This document shows positions 1-7,770 of a stretch of 23,798 nt of DNA, in pieces. The stretch comes from JBLUOA01 sp048060095 (GTDB lineage: Bacteria > Pseudomonadota > Alphaproteobacteria > Rhodobacterales > Rhodobacteraceae), in assembly GCF_048060095.1 (NCBI RefSeq), contig NZ_JBLUOA010000011.1, forward strand, positions 1 through 23,798. Direction: 5' to 3'. The position numbers were made by a program, and so were the translations under genes. A model generated the notes under the pieces. That model searched no databases and was not told where the DNA came from. It saw only the letters and a program-made list of their open reading frames with translations. The number at the start of each line of letters is the position of its first letter. Positions within the stretch are counted from its first letter, which is position 1.

Positions 1-14
1 TCCTCCCAAACAGG

Positions 15-668
15 ATGAATCACAATCAGCCTCCAAAAGGAATCCCTCACGATTCAGGTTTTTCTAGAAACGCTTTAGTGTCACACCACCATTCCGATCA
101 TTTCGGTGCCGTGCCGGGATTACGCGAACGGACAGGTCTGCCCGTTTATGTTTCGCGTGCCTTTCCAGACGATGCATTTCAACCCGACGGGTTTTTGGAA
201 GACGGGCAAAGGATTGCCGGTCTTACTGTCCTTCACACACCCGGTCACGCGAGCGATCACCTCTGCTTTGCGAGGCTGGATGGAGTGTTATTCACGGGCG
301 ACCACGTGATGAGTTGGAACAGTTCGATCGTCAGCCCCCCTGACGGCAACATGCGTGATTACTGCGACCAGCTTCAACGGCTTATTGATCGCGACGATAG
401 GATCTGCCTGCCGGGTCACGGGCCCGTACTCCAGGATCCGCGCCCTTACATCGAACAGTTACTTGCCAACCGGATGCGCCGCGAGACCCAGATCCTCAAG
501 CATCTCCTAAATACTTCCGATACAGTCCAGAATATCGCCGCTTCAGTCTACAAGAAATCTGACCTGCATATTGCAATGGCCGCCGAAAGGAATGTTGTGG
601 CTCATTTACAGAAACTGCTTTCTGAATCGCGAGTGGCTCAGGAAAAAGGGATCTGGAGGGTAAATTAA
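15..668 (+). CDS. Metallo-beta-lactamase-fold hydrolase, N-terminus missing
   Basis: This is an MBL-fold metallohydrolase of the LACTB2-like group. The metal motif HxHxDH is present (HHHSDH, about residues 25-30), followed by HTPGH near 75-79, GDH near 95-97 and PGHGP near 134-138. The C-terminal 70 residues look like the winged-helix tail of this family. Family members run to roughly 290-300 residues with a strand-rich region of 60-80 residues before HxHxDH. Here only about 24 precede it. The frame is open from base 3 to the ATG at 15 and that ATG has no usable ribosome binding site. So the gene either continues upstream of the window or was truncated at its 5' end. Substrate unknown. It is followed at 90 bp by an unrelated secreted protein in the same direction. 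Confidence 0.8.
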   Translation: MNHNQPPKGIPHDSGFSRNALVSHHHSDHFGAVPGLRERTGLPVYVSRAFPDDAFQPDGFLEDGQRIAGLTVLHTPGHASDHLCFARLDGVLFTGDHVMSWNSSIVSPPDGNMRDYCDQLQRLIDRDDRICLPGHGPVLQDPRPYIEQLLANRMRRETQILKHLLNTSDTVQNIAASVYKKSDLHIAMAAERNVVAHLQKLLSESRVAQEKGIWRVN

Positions 669-757
669 CATAAACTTCATTATGCGGTTTTATACTTAGT
701 GTTGCGATAGTATATTTTCGTATGTATGCTGGGCTCCTCTCATAGAGGTTTCGCAGC

Positions 758-1453
758 ATGCACTATCTGATCAAGAAGTTCCTCCCCTCGATCGCTGTCG
801 CTTTGACTGTGGCAAGCTTTTCGCTGCTGGCACCCGCCCGCGCGCAGACCTACCCGATCGATTGCGCGATCCTCTTGTGTCTGTCTGGCGGCTGGCCCGC
901 TTCTGTCCCTTGCGCCCGAGCCCGCGCCGAGTTCATCCGACGGATTACGCCTTGGCCAGTGGAACCGCCGCTGCAAATCTGGCGCTGTCCCATGGGCGCG
1001 TCCTATGAGAGCGATCGGCAATTAAACAACGCTGACCGCATCATTGAAGTCTTGTACCGGACCGACAGCCGTCGACCGCTCCAATCCTTGCCATTAGATA
1101 ATCTCGTTCCTACCGACCTCGCCCTGCGGCTCGTTCAGGATCGCTCGGACATCGATATCAGCGGGCCAGAGTTCAATTTCGTGCGGTCCATCCGCGTCTT
1201 CGATGTAAGGTATGCACGACAGCACGAATCCGGGCGCGATGGGGATTGTAACCGAAGCGCGACCGTGGTCCTCGGCACCTATGGGACCCAAGGCGATTTC
1301 TCGTGGCAGCGATCTTCCATAACTGCCCTGCCCGACGCCCATGTGGGACTTGAACGTTGGGGCCAGAATTGCCCGGGTATCTATCACCGATCTGTCTTCG
1401 TCGATTGGCGTGACTATGAGGGCAACTACGGCTTCGAACAGGTGAACTACTAG
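758..1453 (+). CDS. Secreted protein of conjugative-element type, function unknown
   Basis: A 231-residue protein with a clear Sec signal peptide: basic start, hydrophobic residues 9-25, cleavage after the APARA segment near residue 29. The mature protein opens with a Cys-rich stretch (YPIDCAILLCLSGGWP) followed by RRITPWPVEPPLQIW. From memory, proteins with this opening occur beside conjugal-transfer genes of alphaproteobacterial plasmids and integrative elements. I cannot verify that here and no transfer gene is present in the window. Mature Cys residues could form periplasmic disulphides. The ATG at 758 has an AGAGG ribosome binding site at 744-748. The site forms part of a small hairpin (CCTCT-cata-GAGG, 736-748). 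The reverse-strand open frame over this gene is a shadow. Confidence 0.7.
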   Translation: MHYLIKKFLPSIAVALTVASFSLLAPARAQTYPIDCAILLCLSGGWPASVPCARARAEFIRRITPWPVEPPLQIWRCPMGASYESDRQLNNADRIIEVLYRTDSRRPLQSLPLDNLVPTDLALRLVQDRSDIDISGPEFNFVRSIRVFDVRYARQHESGRDGDCNRSATVVLGTYGTQGDFSWQRSSITALPDAHVGLERWGQNCPGIYHRSVFVDWRDYEGNYGFEQVNY

Positions 1454-2246
1454 CGCTGACAAAGACAGCGGTGCGATCAAACTGCGGAAATTTGAGCGTG
1501 CCGAGTGCTCAAACACCAGCCGTTCGCTGCTGTCGGTGGCAAGGTCCGAAGAGCGGACTTTGCTGACATTGGATTTTCGATCTTCGCTATCGCAGCATCT
1601 CCTTGCCATCCCAAAGCGATGGTTTCTGCAGCGCAGCGCAGCGCATTTTCCGTTTCTGGTCATTCTTTGCCGCGCAAAACGGTGAAGTTCCAGTAGCCTT
1701 TTCTCTGAGGTCAGCGTTGATAGATGAACCACTGGCAAGTCGGTCGTTGATTGATTGCCAGCAAAGTCCAATCTGCAGCGCTTCAAGTGACTCTGCTAGA
1801 GCGAGAAGAGAGGTTCCCCTAGTTTTCAAGACACGTGACTTTAACAGTTTCTGCCGTTTGATTGCGAAGCCAACAGGCGACAGCATGTCGTTTTGGTGTG
1901 CTTGCGTTATGGTTCTCAGGACATCTTAACGAACTCACACACGTCCCATCTGGCATGGTCGCGGATCTCCAATGGGAGCATCTCATATGTCGTTGTCCTC
2001 ATCCACGGACATGTTTCTTTTGAGCAATCGGGTTTCCGGGGCGGGGTCCGCAACCCCCTCCTTTAGCGCCGTCGCTTCGGACCGCGATGCTCTCTTCACC
2101 ACGCAAACCCACCAGCGTCATGCAGACCACCCAATAAGGCCCACAGGTGCTGATCCGGGACAAATGGGGTTCTTTGCACTTGAGTAGCGTTGGAGCCGAC
2201 CGCTTTCTGCAGCACTCCTGATGTGCAGCACTTGGTCCGAGAGATT
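1454..2246. other. Gene-poor stretch with no recognisable gene
   Basis: About 790 bases between the secreted-protein gene and the transposon end. Open frames of about 100 codons exist on both strands (for example 1603-1929 plus and 1587-1886 minus). None has a recognisable domain, a convincing ribosome binding site or a family I know. The minus-strand frame 1587-1886 reads the more protein-like of the two and could be a decayed gene. The stretch 2030-2150 is strikingly G- and C-run rich and contains short inverted repeats (TGTCC/GGACA around 1995-2015). It could be a remnant or a transfer-related site, but I cannot assign it. Confidence 0.5.
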
Positions 2247-2258
2247 TGTTCGTGTCGC

Positions 2259-2368
2259 GTAGCCCTAAATTGTGAGATGAGAAGTCCAACGAAATCAACG
2301 GCTGTGCTTTGCCCTTAAATATGAGATTTTGCCTTTAATTCCGATATTTTTGCCCTTAACCCTGAGAC
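2259..2368 (+). repeat. Tandem 20-bp transposase-binding repeats at transposon left end
   Basis: Four related 20-mers lie upstream of tniA: 2259-2278 (GTAGCCCTAAATTGTGAGAT), 2308-2327 (TTTGCCCTTAAATATGAGAT), 2328-2347 (TTTGCCTTTAATTCCGATAT) and 2349-2368 (TTTGCCCTTAACCCTGAGAC). The core is GCCcTTAA followed by GAgAT. Three sit head-to-tail at 20-21 bp spacing and one is about 30 bp outward. This is the arrangement of TniA/TnsB sites in Tn5053- and Tn7-type ends. Binding by this TniA is inferred from position and pattern only. Confidence 0.7.
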
Positions 2369-2383
2369 AGGGTTCACAGGCAT

Positions 2384-4033
2384 GTGCGGCAAATATCGAT
2401 GGATGATGATCGCGAAGACTCCGTTGCCGCTGGTGCTGAGGAGGCGCGCAGGGCGGCCGTTCTGCGTCCGCTTGTTCATGCATATCTCAAAGGAACTGGC
2501 AGTCTGGAAAGTGGCATCAATGACGCTGTTTGGGAGCTTGGTGTCAGCAGGGCGACGGTCTGGCGCTGGATAAAGCGGCTGGCGGAAGAGGGTGGGCGTA
2601 CCAGCGCCCTGGCTCCGCGGAAACGAGGCCGCCCGACCGGTACGACCTTGATATCTAGTAAGGTCGAAGCGGTGATCGAAGAGCATCTTCGCCGCTATTT
2701 CTTGCGCCGGGAGCGCTCCAGCCTGTCGCGTGTTGTGACTGAGATCCGCAGCGCCTGCTGGCAAAAAGGCTTGCAGCCGCCGACACGGCGGACGGTTCAG
2801 CGTCGTCTGGATGCGATGGATACCCGCGAAGTTGCGAAGGCACGAGAGGGCGCAAAGGCGGCCCGCCAGAAATTTGCGCCGGTCACAGGTGAGAACAAGG
2901 CCAGTCAGCCTCTCGAGATCGTGCAAATCGACCATACGCCTGCGGACATCATTCTCGTCGACAGTTTTGAGCGCCAACCAATTGGCCGGCCTTGGGTCAC
3001 GCTGGCGATCGACATCGCAACGCGGATGGTAACTGGATACTACACCTCTCTGGAGGCTCCTTCGCGATTGACAGTGGCGCTTTGCCTGACACAGGCTGTG
3101 GCCCCCAAGGCGGAACTTCTGGCGGAATTGGCGTGCAATATTCCTTGGCCCGCACAAGGCAAACCGCTCAGCCTCCACGTCGACAATGGCCGCGATTTCC
3201 GGTCGCATGCCTTTCGGTCGGCATGTGCGGAATGGGGGATCGATCTGGTCTATCGGCCGCCAGGCAGTCCTCATTTCGGAGGGCACATCGAACGATTGAT
3301 CGGCACGATGATGGGGGCCGTGCACCTGTTGCCTGGAACAACGCAATCCTCGGTCGCGGCCAAGGGCGACTACGATGCCGAAGGCATGGCCGCGATGACT
3401 TTAGGCGAATTTGATCGCTGGTTTGCCCTGGAAATCTGCCGCTACAACAACAGCATTCATTCAAGTCTTGGCTGTACGCCCGTCGCCAAATGGGAGGTGC
3501 TCTCAGAGGAAATGATGGGCGACATCCCCTTCGAGATGGAAGCCTTTCGGGTAAGCTTCTTGCCGAGCGAACTGCGCAAGGTCAGGCGTGACGGCATCCA
3601 TCTGTTCCAGATACGGTACTGGTCGGATGCGCTTGCAGGCCACATTGGGCGCGGGGATGGGAAGGTGGTCGTTCGCTACGACCCTCGCGATATCTCAATG
3701 ATCTGGGTCGAATTGGACGATGGCCGATATGTTGAGGCGCGTTACAGAAACTTGGAAATTCCGCCCGTGCCGCTCTGGGAATATCGCGAAGCCATGAGGA
3801 AGGCCCGTGCCCTTGGCAAATCCGGGTCCAATGAGCTGGTCCTGGCTGAGCTGATCCGACAGCAACGCCAGATCGAGTTTGAAAGCCGGGGCCTGACGAA
3901 GGCCGAACGCCGATCCCGTGAAAGAAAAGGGACATTGGAGGGCACCAACTCGGCTGTCTCGAAAACCGAAGGGCTGCGCCCGATCGACACGGGTGATACA
4001 TCGCGCCCATTGTTCAAAGTGGAGAGATGGTGA
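2384..4033 (+). CDS. tniA: TniA-type DDE transposase
   Basis: A 549-residue transposase of the TniA/TnsB/Mu-type integrase group, close to the 559 residues of Tn5053 TniA. An N-terminal helix-turn-helix (about 45-65, ELGVSRATVWRWIKRL) recognises end repeats. It is followed by a second DNA-binding segment (about 90-145). The rve/DDE core has D183 (VQIDHTPAD), D267 (LHVDNGRDF) and E303 (GGHIERLIG). The D267-E303 spacing is the classical 35 residues, so the catalytic triad is intact. A Mu-type beta-barrel C-domain follows (about 395-470). Start: GTG at 2384 gives 549 residues; ATG at 2399 is an alternative. Neither has a strong ribosome binding site. The stop at 4031-4033 lies directly before the tniB start, suggesting translational coupling. 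Confidence 0.9.
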   Translation: MRQISMDDDREDSVAAGAEEARRAAVLRPLVHAYLKGTGSLESGINDAVWELGVSRATVWRWIKRLAEEGGRTSALAPRKRGRPTGTTLISSKVEAVIEEHLRRYFLRRERSSLSRVVTEIRSACWQKGLQPPTRRTVQRRLDAMDTREVAKAREGAKAARQKFAPVTGENKASQPLEIVQIDHTPADIILVDSFERQPIGRPWVTLAIDIATRMVTGYYTSLEAPSRLTVALCLTQAVAPKAELLAELACNIPWPAQGKPLSLHVDNGRDFRSHAFRSACAEWGIDLVYRPPGSPHFGGHIERLIGTMMGAVHLLPGTTQSSVAAKGDYDAEGMAAMTLGEFDRWFALEICRYNNSIHSSLGCTPVAKWEVLSEEMMGDIPFEMEAFRVSFLPSELRKVRRDGIHLFQIRYWSDALAGHIGRGDGKVVVRYDPRDISMIWVELDDGRYVEARYRNLEIPPVPLWEYREAMRKARALGKSGSNELVLAELIRQQRQIEFESRGLTKAERRSRERKGTLEGTNSAVSKTEGLRPIDTGDTSRPLFKVERW

Positions 4034-4034
4034 A

Positions 4035-4722
4035 TTGAGGGCAGGGACAACAGAGGAAGACGGTCGGATCGCCCTCATTCAATCGGATATCTGGATTGGC
4101 TTTCCGCGGGCGGAACAGGTGTTGGAACGCTTGCAGGGCATGATCGAAGCGCCACGACAAACCCGTATGCCTGGGCTTCTTGTGCATGGCGCCTCCGGGA
4201 TCGGAAAGACGATGATCGCCCGAAACCTGTCGCGCAAGTACGCACCAGAATACGATCCGGCGTCGGGCATCACCCGCACACCGCTTCTGCTGTTGCAAGC
4301 GCCACCCGCACCTGATGAACGGCGGTTTTACCTGCACATCCTGGCCGCCGTCGGCGCCCCGGCGACGGCACTGAGCGCCCGCGCTCAAAATGTGGCTTCC
4401 CTAGAGGTCCGTGTCATTGCGCTCTTGCGTGACCTTGGCCTGCGGATGATCATGATCGACGAGGTTCACAACCTCTTGGCCGGGACCCACCGCGAACAGC
4501 GCCGCTTTCTCAATGTTCTGCGGTATCTCAGCAATGAACTCGAAGTGTCGCTGGTCTGCCTCGGGGTCAGCGAAGCCGTGGATGCTATCCGTGGTGATAT
4601 CCAGCTTGCCAGGCGGTTGGATGAACATCACCTGCCGAACTGGCGCGACGATGCCGAGTTCTCGGACATGATCCAGACACTCATCGCGGCAATGCCCCTC
4701 GAGAAGAAATCCAATCTTCATT
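4035..4722 (+). pseudogene. tniB: TniB transposition ATPase, 3' truncated
   Basis: This is the AAA+ ATPase partner of TniA, which in Tn5053-type transposons controls target choice. From the TTG at 4035, residues 12-35 match the TniB opening (SDIWIGFPRAEQVLERL). Walker A is GASGIGKT at 52-59 and Walker B IMIDE at 139-143. Homology runs to the family segment around MPLEKKSNL (about residue 225), then ends abruptly. The remaining 60-80 residues normally found are missing. The frame stays open to 5180, but that part is antisense to a dsbA-like gene and has no TniB character. TTG is the only in-frame start close to tniA. It is preceded by GGAGAG at 4021-4026 and begins one base after the tniA stop. 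The junction is placed at 4715-4735. Confidence 0.8.
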
Positions 4723-5106
4723 CGGCATCGAATTTGTCATCTCCGCCAGCCGCTTGGTTTGAACGCGGCAGTATGGGCAGTAGTAATCTGAGAATGAGGC
4801 CATCGGCACTCTGGCCGCGCTTGTCTCGAGGTCACCATAGAGCGCGCCGCAGATATTGTCTGAAACACGTTCGAAAGCGGCTTCCTTGCGCGCGACAATC
4901 TCGGCACCCTCTGGTGTGTCTAGCCCCACAAAGAGATCAAACCCGCCCGACGTATCGCCCGCGACATACTTTCGGAAGCCGATTGGGTTTTCGAGCGGCT
5001 CGAGCTCCAATTTTTCTGGCAGAAGGGAGGGCACGGTGCGCAAGGCTGCATATCCCGCAACAATCGCGCCGAGCGTCAAAAGGGTCGATCGCTTTTTGGA
5101 ATCCAT
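4723..5106 (-). pseudogene. DsbA-like thiol:disulfide oxidoreductase, 3' truncated
   Basis: The gene begins with an ATG at 5106, an N-terminal membrane anchor or signal (residues 8-27) and a conserved leader (PIGFRKYVAG). A thioredoxin-fold segment ASFSDYYCPYCRVQTKRLAEM follows, with the CPYC active site at 110-113. A complete protein of this group has roughly another 110-130 residues carrying the helical insert and the cis-Pro loop. Those are absent. The last 10-12 residues before the TGA read out of the transposon. This was an envelope oxidoreductase, probably paired with DsbB at 5642, and is almost surely inactive now. The break coincides with the tniB truncation, so one deletion or one insertion followed by a deletion could explain both. 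Confidence 0.8.
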
Positions 5107-5193
5107 GCCACGCCCTTCGTTACTCCATGCCGCAGTCTGCGTATCGTCAAGTCATGGCGCTGGTCAACATTACAAACTGATACAATTCTCGCC

Positions 5194-5246
5194 GTGAAAT
5201 CAGGATGTTGAGAAGGTATAAATTATGACATCGCTGTCGCGCGACA
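5194..5246 (+). promoter_or_regulatory. Putative promoter and 12-bp palindrome before SHOCT gene
   Basis: GTGAAA (5194-5199), a 17-bp spacer and TATAAA (5217-5222) fit a sigma-70 type promoter. TGTCGCGCGACA (5235-5246) is a perfect 12-bp palindrome lying just downstream of the expected start of transcription and 22 bp before the ATG at 5269. That is a good place for a repressor. No regulator can be named. Confidence 0.4.
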
Positions 5247-5268
5247 AGCAGTGCAGGTGGAGAAGACT

Positions 5269-5568
5269 ATGTACCGATTAGGAATACTTGCAGCTTTATT
5301 CGCTACACCGGCCTTGGCCGACCCGGATGGCTACGGCCACATGTCCGGCTGGGGATATGGAATGGGCATGATGTTCGGTCCGATCCTCTGGATCATCGTC
5401 TTGGGTCTGGTGGTCGCAGGTATCATTTGGTTCGTTCGCGGCTCTGGCGTTGGAGACCAAAGACCGGGAAAATCTGATGCCATAAGCGCACTCGACCTGC
5501 GTTTCGCCAAGGGTGAGATCGACGCAGACGACTATGCCGCCAGGAAAAAGCTGCTGACCGACACATAG
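5269..5568 (+). CDS. Small membrane protein with C-terminal SHOCT domain
   Basis: A 99-residue protein. Residues 1-18 form a signal peptide (MYRLGILAALFATPALA). A Gly/Met/His/Tyr-rich stretch follows (about 19-38, DGYGHMSGWGYGMGMM), then one membrane helix (about 42-60). The C-terminal 30 residues are a SHOCT motif (LDLRFAKGEIDADDYAARKKLL), a short helical module found at the ends of many membrane proteins. Such proteins are frequent near copper and disulfide genes, and the Met/His-rich segment could contact metal, but no biochemical role is established. ATG 5269 is preferred over the in-frame GTG at 5251 because it follows GGTGGAG at 5257-5263 and gives a clean signal peptide. dsbB follows 73 bp downstream in the same direction. 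Confidence 0.75.
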   Translation: MYRLGILAALFATPALADPDGYGHMSGWGYGMGMMFGPILWIIVLGLVVAGIIWFVRGSGVGDQRPGKSDAISALDLRFAKGEIDADDYAARKKLLTDT

Positions 5569-5641
5569 CCACGCAGGGCGAAAAACGGGGAGGGAAGACC
5601 TCGTCACTCTCTCAAACAGGCTGAGCCCCACATCCAACTGA

Positions 5642-6166
5642 ATGGAAGTAGCACAAGTGACCGGCAAACAACTTGGCATGCTCGCTGCCGGAGGATCCGC
5701 TGTCCTCCTGCTGGCCGCACTTGTTTTTCAGGCGCTTGGCTATGCACCTTGCGCGATGTGCATCTGGCAAAGATATCCGCATGGCGTGGCAATTGCTGTC
5801 GGCGCGCTCCTGGCCGTCGGATTGTCACCCGTAGGTCTCATGGTCATCGGTGCTGCAGCCGCGGCTACCACGTCCGCCATTGGCGTTTATCACACCGGTG
5901 TCGAACGAGACTGGTGGCAGGGTCCGACATCTTGCACGGGATCGGGATTGGATCTGTCGAACCTTTCCGGATCGGACCTCCTTCCGTCGGCATCATCAGG
6001 TCCATCAACTCTGGTGATGTGTGACGATGTCGCATGGGAATTTCTCACTCTGTCAATGGCCAGTTGGAACGCCTTGTGGAGCGCTGCTCTCGTCGGGCTA
6101 TGGCTCCTCGCATTCGCTCGAGAATGGCAAAATCGCCAGGCTCAGAGTACGTATTCGGTCACCTAG
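5642..6166 (+). CDS. dsbB: DsbB-type disulfide bond formation protein
   Basis: A 174-residue inner-membrane quinone reductase that reoxidises DsbA. Four membrane helices are visible (about 10-32, 47-63, 66-84, 143-160). The first periplasmic loop has the CxxC pair C37/C40 in APCAMCIWQRYPH. The second loop carries C98 (PTSC) and C127 (VMCDDVAW), the pair that exchanges with DsbA. The motif WEFLTLSMASWNAL before the last helix is typical of the alphaproteobacterial branch. The ATG at 5642 lacks a good ribosome binding site. GTG at 5657 with GGAAG at 5644-5648 is a possible alternative. The nearby DsbA partner is truncated, so a DsbA from elsewhere must serve it if it is active. Its 3' end overlaps the convergent gene by 4 bp. 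Confidence 0.9.
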   Translation: MEVAQVTGKQLGMLAAGGSAVLLLAALVFQALGYAPCAMCIWQRYPHGVAIAVGALLAVGLSPVGLMVIGAAAAATTSAIGVYHTGVERDWWQGPTSCTGSGLDLSNLSGSDLLPSASSGPSTLVMCDDVAWEFLTLSMASWNALWSAALVGLWLLAFAREWQNRQAQSTYSVT

Positions 6167-6804
6167 CCTTGCCAGTAGGCAATAGTTTCGGCGACGACCG
6201 TCAGTAACGCTACCGAAAGCCCAAAGCTCAGTATTGCAAGAATGGTCACGCCAACATTCCGTGGGCCAAGTCTGACGTATGGCCGTAGGGCCTGGGACTG
6301 CTTGATTGTTGTGACGTACAGCGGCAGCGCACTCACCATCGTGGCGTAGAGATAAACACCCGAGATGTTTTGAAAGAAAGCAGAGCGCGCAAGCGTCGGC
6401 GCGACAACGCTCAAAGCCGTTTTGCGACTACCACCAAACGACCCGAACCAATCCGCCGAAAATGTGTAGATTAGGGTGTGCAGTGCGAGAAACAGAAAGA
6501 CCCGAACCCCGATATCCACCAATACAAACATGCTTGGATCGCGGTGATGCCCCGTGCGCTGTTGCGCAACGGCAAATAGGAAGAAGCTCACATAGTTGAT
6601 GACAAAGACGACCGGCAGACCGTTAGTTGCAACCTGTCTAAGAAACCGCCCAAGCGCGGGACCCCCTCCAAGCAATGCTGAACCAAAACCCGGGGCGAGG
6701 AAGACATAGAGACAGACAACTGGAACCAGCGCTGCGAGGCTGAACAACAGGACGTTTCTCACGAAATGAACACCTGGCATATCCGTGGAAAAGTATCGTT
6801 CCAT
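6163..6804 (-). CDS. Multi-pass membrane protein of unknown function
   Basis: A 213-residue hydrophobic protein with five or so predicted membrane helices: about 16-37, 60-79, 92-114, 141-160 and 187-208. I recognise no family, no conserved metal-ligand pattern and no nucleotide motif. The protein begins MERYFSTDMPG with an ATG at 6804. Its stop overlaps the convergent dsbB gene by four bases. It appears to be a single-gene unit; upstream on its strand lies the intergenic region before the L,D-transpeptidase. Membership in an envelope-maintenance group can only be guessed from its neighbours (DsbB, L,D-transpeptidase, lipoprotein). Confidence 0.6.
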   Translation of the reverse strand: MERYFSTDMPGVHFVRNVLLFSLAALVPVVCLYVFLAPGFGSALLGGGPALGRFLRQVATNGLPVVFVINYVSFFLFAVAQQRTGHHRDPSMFVLVDIGVRVFLFLALHTLIYTFSADWFGSFGGSRKTALSVVAPTLARSAFFQNISGVYLYATMVSALPLYVTTIKQSQALRPYVRLGPRNVGVTILAILSFGLSVALLTVVAETIAYWQG

Positions 6805-7069
6805 GTGGCTAGGCTGACATAGCGATCACAGCAAGTCGACCTGCATGCATCTGGCTTTGAGAAGGGACAGTTATCACTCGTGACTGGCATGCTTCGTCTG
6901 GTCCACCGGAAATGTCTGCATGGCGCGCTTCGAGATGCTGCCGACGTTACACAAGCGCGTGTGAAACAGACTTTCTTCTTGAATTACCAGTACATGTAGA
7001 ATGTACCATCGGCTGAACGGAGCGCGCCGCGAGCTCGCCAATTGACAAAGAAAACCGGAATTGGACCAA

Positions 7070-7732
7070 ATGCTTACGAGGCGACATTTCATCGTGACCG
7101 GTACGGCGCTGTTCTCAACGCCGATCGCATCTCCAGTGCTTGCAGACACTTGGCCGACGGCGTCGCAAAAAGCGGCCTGGGATGCGCAGGTGACGCCTGC
7201 GAATTTCGATCTCGAGACCTCGAACCCTTGGGGTCTGCAACCGCGTTTCCTGCCGCGTCGGGTTGAAGCGCGAGCTGGTCTGACGGCCGGAGACATCCAT
7301 GTCGATGCAGTGGCACGGTATCTCTATCATATTGAAGAGGGCGGGACAGCGATGCGCTATGGCGTGGCAATTGCCCGCGGCAATCTTTACGAGCCGGGGA
7401 CCTACACGATCCGACGCAAGGTTGAGTGGCCGCATTGGACGCCAACCAAGTCCATGATCGAACGCAATCCGGAATACGCCGAATTCGAAGATGGCCAGGA
7501 ACCCGGACCAAGGAACGCCCTTGGATCACGCGCACTCTACCTCTTTGTGGGGCAGAGGGACACCTATCTGCGTATCCACGGCACACCGCAGGCACGATCC
7601 ATTGGCGGACGCGCCAGTTCGGGATGTGTCCGCATGGTCATGGCGCATATCAATGAGCTTTATCCCCGAGTCGCCATCGGTTCGACCGCATTTCTCTACT
7701 CGGCTGAAGAAAGCGTCACCGCGCGCAGCTAG
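7070..7732 (+). CDS. L,D-transpeptidase (YkuD domain) with Tat-like signal
   Basis: This enzyme probably forms 3-3 peptidoglycan cross-links or anchors proteins to peptidoglycan in the periplasm. The start MLTRRHFIVTG has a twin-arginine pattern (RRxFI) followed by a hydrophobic run and a VLA cleavage site near residue 25. The YkuD domain spans about 73-215. Catalytic elements are H170 in RIHGTPQ and C186 in the motif SSGCVRM, both intact. The GTYTIRRK and WPHWTPT segments are typical of the ErfK/YbiS branch. The ATG at 7070 is chosen because it puts the Arg pair near the N-terminus; TTG at 7061 is in frame. The protein is 220 residues long. The gene converges on a small lipoprotein gene. A second, different L,D-transpeptidase is at 18091. 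Confidence 0.88.
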   Translation: MLTRRHFIVTGTALFSTPIASPVLADTWPTASQKAAWDAQVTPANFDLETSNPWGLQPRFLPRRVEARAGLTAGDIHVDAVARYLYHIEEGGTAMRYGVAIARGNLYEPGTYTIRRKVEWPHWTPTKSMIERNPEYAEFEDGQEPGPRNALGSRALYLFVGQRDTYLRIHGTPQARSIGGRASSGCVRMVMAHINELYPRVAIGSTAFLYSAEESVTARS

Positions 7733-7770
7733 TTTTCAGCTTAGCGGATGGGCCTGTTTAGTCTCTAAAG

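Larger units (their letters stand above)
2247..4722 (+). mobile_element. Left part of a Tn5053/Tn7-like transposon, right part lost
   Basis: The segment holds four short transposase-site-like repeats (2259-2368), an intact tniA and the first three quarters of tniB. Tn5053/Tn402-type elements carry tniA-tniB-tniQ and usually a resolvase and cargo, with 19-20 bp repeats inside each end. Here tniQ, the resolvase and the right end are absent. tniB homology stops at about 4715-4735, where a dsbA-like gene on the other strand also breaks off. The left terminus is placed near the TGT at 2247, just outside the first repeat. That exact base is a guess because no matching right end is available. The element should be immobile on its own unless tniB is supplied elsewhere. 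Confidence 0.65.

Noticed and set aside
1094..1786. 230-codon open frame on the minus strand
   Set aside because: It lies antisense over the secreted-protein gene, has Arg/Ser-rich shadow composition and no domain.
2247..2368. Tandem 20-bp repeats as a CRISPR array
   Set aside because: The repeats abut without spacers, are degenerate, and lie at the expected place for transposase sites next to tniA.
2315..3346. 343-codon minus-strand open frame over tniA
   Set aside because: Shadow of tniA, whose DD(35)E motifs are clear; the antisense product is Arg/Cys-rich without a family.
4723..5180. Continuation of the tniB frame past the junction as a longer TniB
   Set aside because: The sequence here is antisense to the dsbA-like gene and has no TniB-like composition.
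6990..7006. GTACAT-N5-ATGTAC inverted repeat before the first L,D-transpeptidase as a CueR-like operator
   Set aside because: Symmetrical, but no -35/-10 pair with a 19-20 bp spacer surrounds it, so no regulator family can be supported.
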